This document shows, piece by piece, positions 63,186 to 64,000 of a DNA stretch of 64,000 nt. Position 1 is the first letter of the stretch; each line of letters starts with the position of its first letter. The notes under the pieces are model-generated. The model searched no databases and was not told where the DNA came from. It saw only the letters and a list, made by a program, of their open reading frames with translations. A program made the translations under genes and the position numbers. The stretch lies in contig NZ_ARVX01000001.1 in NCBI RefSeq assembly GCF_000384375.1, positions 930,001-994,000 of the forward strand. The letters are read 5' to 3'. The DNA is from Methylotenera versatilis 79. GTDB lineage: Bacteria; Pseudomonadota; Gammaproteobacteria; Burkholderiales; Methylophilaceae.

Positions 63186-64000
63186 ATGCAAACCAATTCT
63201 ACAGTTAATCCAAATCCTACTAGCACCATATTAGCCTTAATGCTGGCTGGTTTGGCAATGCTAGGCCCATTTTCTATAGACACTTATTTGCCTGCGTTTC
63301 CTGCAATCGAAGCATCGCTTGGCGCAAGTTTAATAGAAGTGCAGCAAACACTAACAGCGTATATGTTTTCGTTCGCGATTATGATTTTGTGGCACGGTTC
63401 TCTTTCAGATGCATTTGGTCGCCGTAATATCATTTTGATGTCGTTGGCGGTATTTGGCGTGGCTACATTGGGTTGCGCGGCATCGCACACGGTGGAATAT
63501 TTGTGGGCATTCAGAATGTTGCAAGGTTTGTCAGCGGGTGCTGGTGTGGTGGTTGGTCGCGCGATCATTCGTGACCTTTATTCTGATGTGCCGGCCGCGC
63601 GATTGTTGTCGCTAGTGACGATGATATTTTCTATTGCACCTGCGATTGCACCTATTTTCGGTGGCTGGATAGTCAAGCATTACGAATGGAGGACGATTTT
63701 TCTGGCGCTGTTTGTTTATACCGCGTTGTTGCTGTGGTACTGCTACAAAAAATTGCCAGAATCATTACCGATAGAAAAACGCACGCCATTTAACCCACAA
63801 TTTTTGGCTGCCAGTTACAAACAAGTATTTATATCACCGATATTTCAACTAAAAGCTGGCGCAATCGCATTCAATTTTGCAGGTTTGTTTTTATATGTAG
63901 CCGCCGCGCCAGTGTTTATTACCAAGCATTTGGGTCTAGGGCCAGATCAATTCGCTTGGCAGTTTATTCCAGCGGTTGGCGGCATCTTTTTAGGCGCGCT
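63186..64000 (+). CDS. Bcr/CflA-type MFS drug transporter, 5' part
   Basis: The gene runs off the right edge after ~271 codons. The opening STILALMLAGLAMLGPFSIDTYLPAFPAI is the Bcr/CflA signature, followed by MFS motif A (GSLSDAFGRRNIIL) and WAFRMLQGLSAGAGVVVGRAIIRDLY with motif C-like SIAPAIAPIFGGWI. Seven membrane segments are visible. It exports drugs such as bicyclomycin or small metabolites (sulfonamide, cysteine) in the family. The ATG at 63186 lies 93 bp after the LysR stop; link to the regulator is uncertain. Confidence 0.9.
   Translation, partial: MQTNSTVNPNPTSTILALMLAGLAMLGPFSIDTYLPAFPAIEASLGASLIEVQQTLTAYMFSFAIMILWHGSLSDAFGRRNIILMSLAVFGVATLGCAASHTVEYLWAFRMLQGLSAGAGVVVGRAIIRDLYSDVPAARLLSLVTMIFSIAPAIAPIFGGWIVKHYEWRTIFLALFVYTALLLWYCYKKLPESLPIEKRTPFNPQFLAASYKQVFISPIFQLKAGAIAFNFAGLFLYVAAAPVFITKHLGLGPDQFAWQFIPAVGGIFLGA

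Noticed and set aside
1-64000. tRNA, rRNA, CRISPR array, insertion sequences
   Set aside because: Read through intergenic regions on both strands; no cloverleaf, repeat-spacer pattern or transposase reading frame was seen.

Overview
The window is AT-rich, gene-dense bacterial chromosome that fits a methylotrophic betaproteobacterium, most likely Methylophilaceae (Methylotenera/Methylophilus-like). The main clue is a complete mxaRSACKL-type cluster for methanol dehydrogenase maturation. A split class II ribonucleotide reductase (nrdJa/nrdJb), a PQQ-type sugar dehydrogenase, HU and waaA agree with this. Genus-level placement is inference from gene content. I saw no rRNA, tRNA, CRISPR array or intact transposase.

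Layout. 1-572 (-): 5' part of waaA. 808-7635 (+): six-gene run of carrier protein, acyl-CoA-dehydrogenase-like flavoprotein, amino acid:carrier protein ligase (a class II aaRS paralogue), DUF1839 protein, cytoplasmic GH2 glycosidase and an alpha/beta-hydrolase thioesterase with a Cys nucleophile. This is the best candidate for a poorly described pathway. 8285-11288 (+): nrdJa/nrdJb behind two NrdR-box-like palindromes 31 bp apart, with a dispersed-type palindrome between the two genes. 11650-14211 (-): TonB-dependent receptor. 14755-17485: Cys-rich SufR-like regulator divergent from an MFS transporter and a DUF2165 protein, with a perfect 17+8+17 bp palindrome between them. 17744-22081 (+): HAE1-type RND pump with adaptor. 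22319-24294: LysR divergent from an NmrA-like oxidoreductase, a segment that looks foreign. 24485-27341: diguanylate cyclase, a frameshifted DUF72 remnant, tag and msrB.

27383-34298: TetR regulator and an unknown membrane protein divergent from mxaRSACKL, whose overlapping genes end at a strong terminator. No methanol dehydrogenase structural gene is in the window. 34620-37107 (+): hemerythrin-like and AsmA-like proteins. 46018-37214 (-): TolC, adaptor, HME-like RND pump, EptA-like phosphoethanolamine transferase, half-size EamA protein and a four-repeat membrane protein, closely spaced. Divergent from these is a PmrAB/QseBC-like two-component system (46296-48319); the intergenic region has two PmrA/QseB-type boxes.

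48421-52000: HU, PQQ-type (sorbosone) dehydrogenase and a divergent AraC regulator. 52174-54405 (+): arsenic operon arsR-acr3-arsC-thioredoxin. 54444-58297: DUF2789, a MOSC protein, LysR divergent from an NTF2-like protein, a PPOX-family flavoprotein and a MocA-like nucleotidyltransferase. 61979-58294 (-): iorA-iorB-type molybdenum hydroxylase with xdhC, which together with the MocA-like gene forms a molybdenum-cofactor set. A LysR gene with a 25-bp palindrome in front lies divergent to it. 63186-64000 (+): start of a Bcr/CflA-type MFS transporter.
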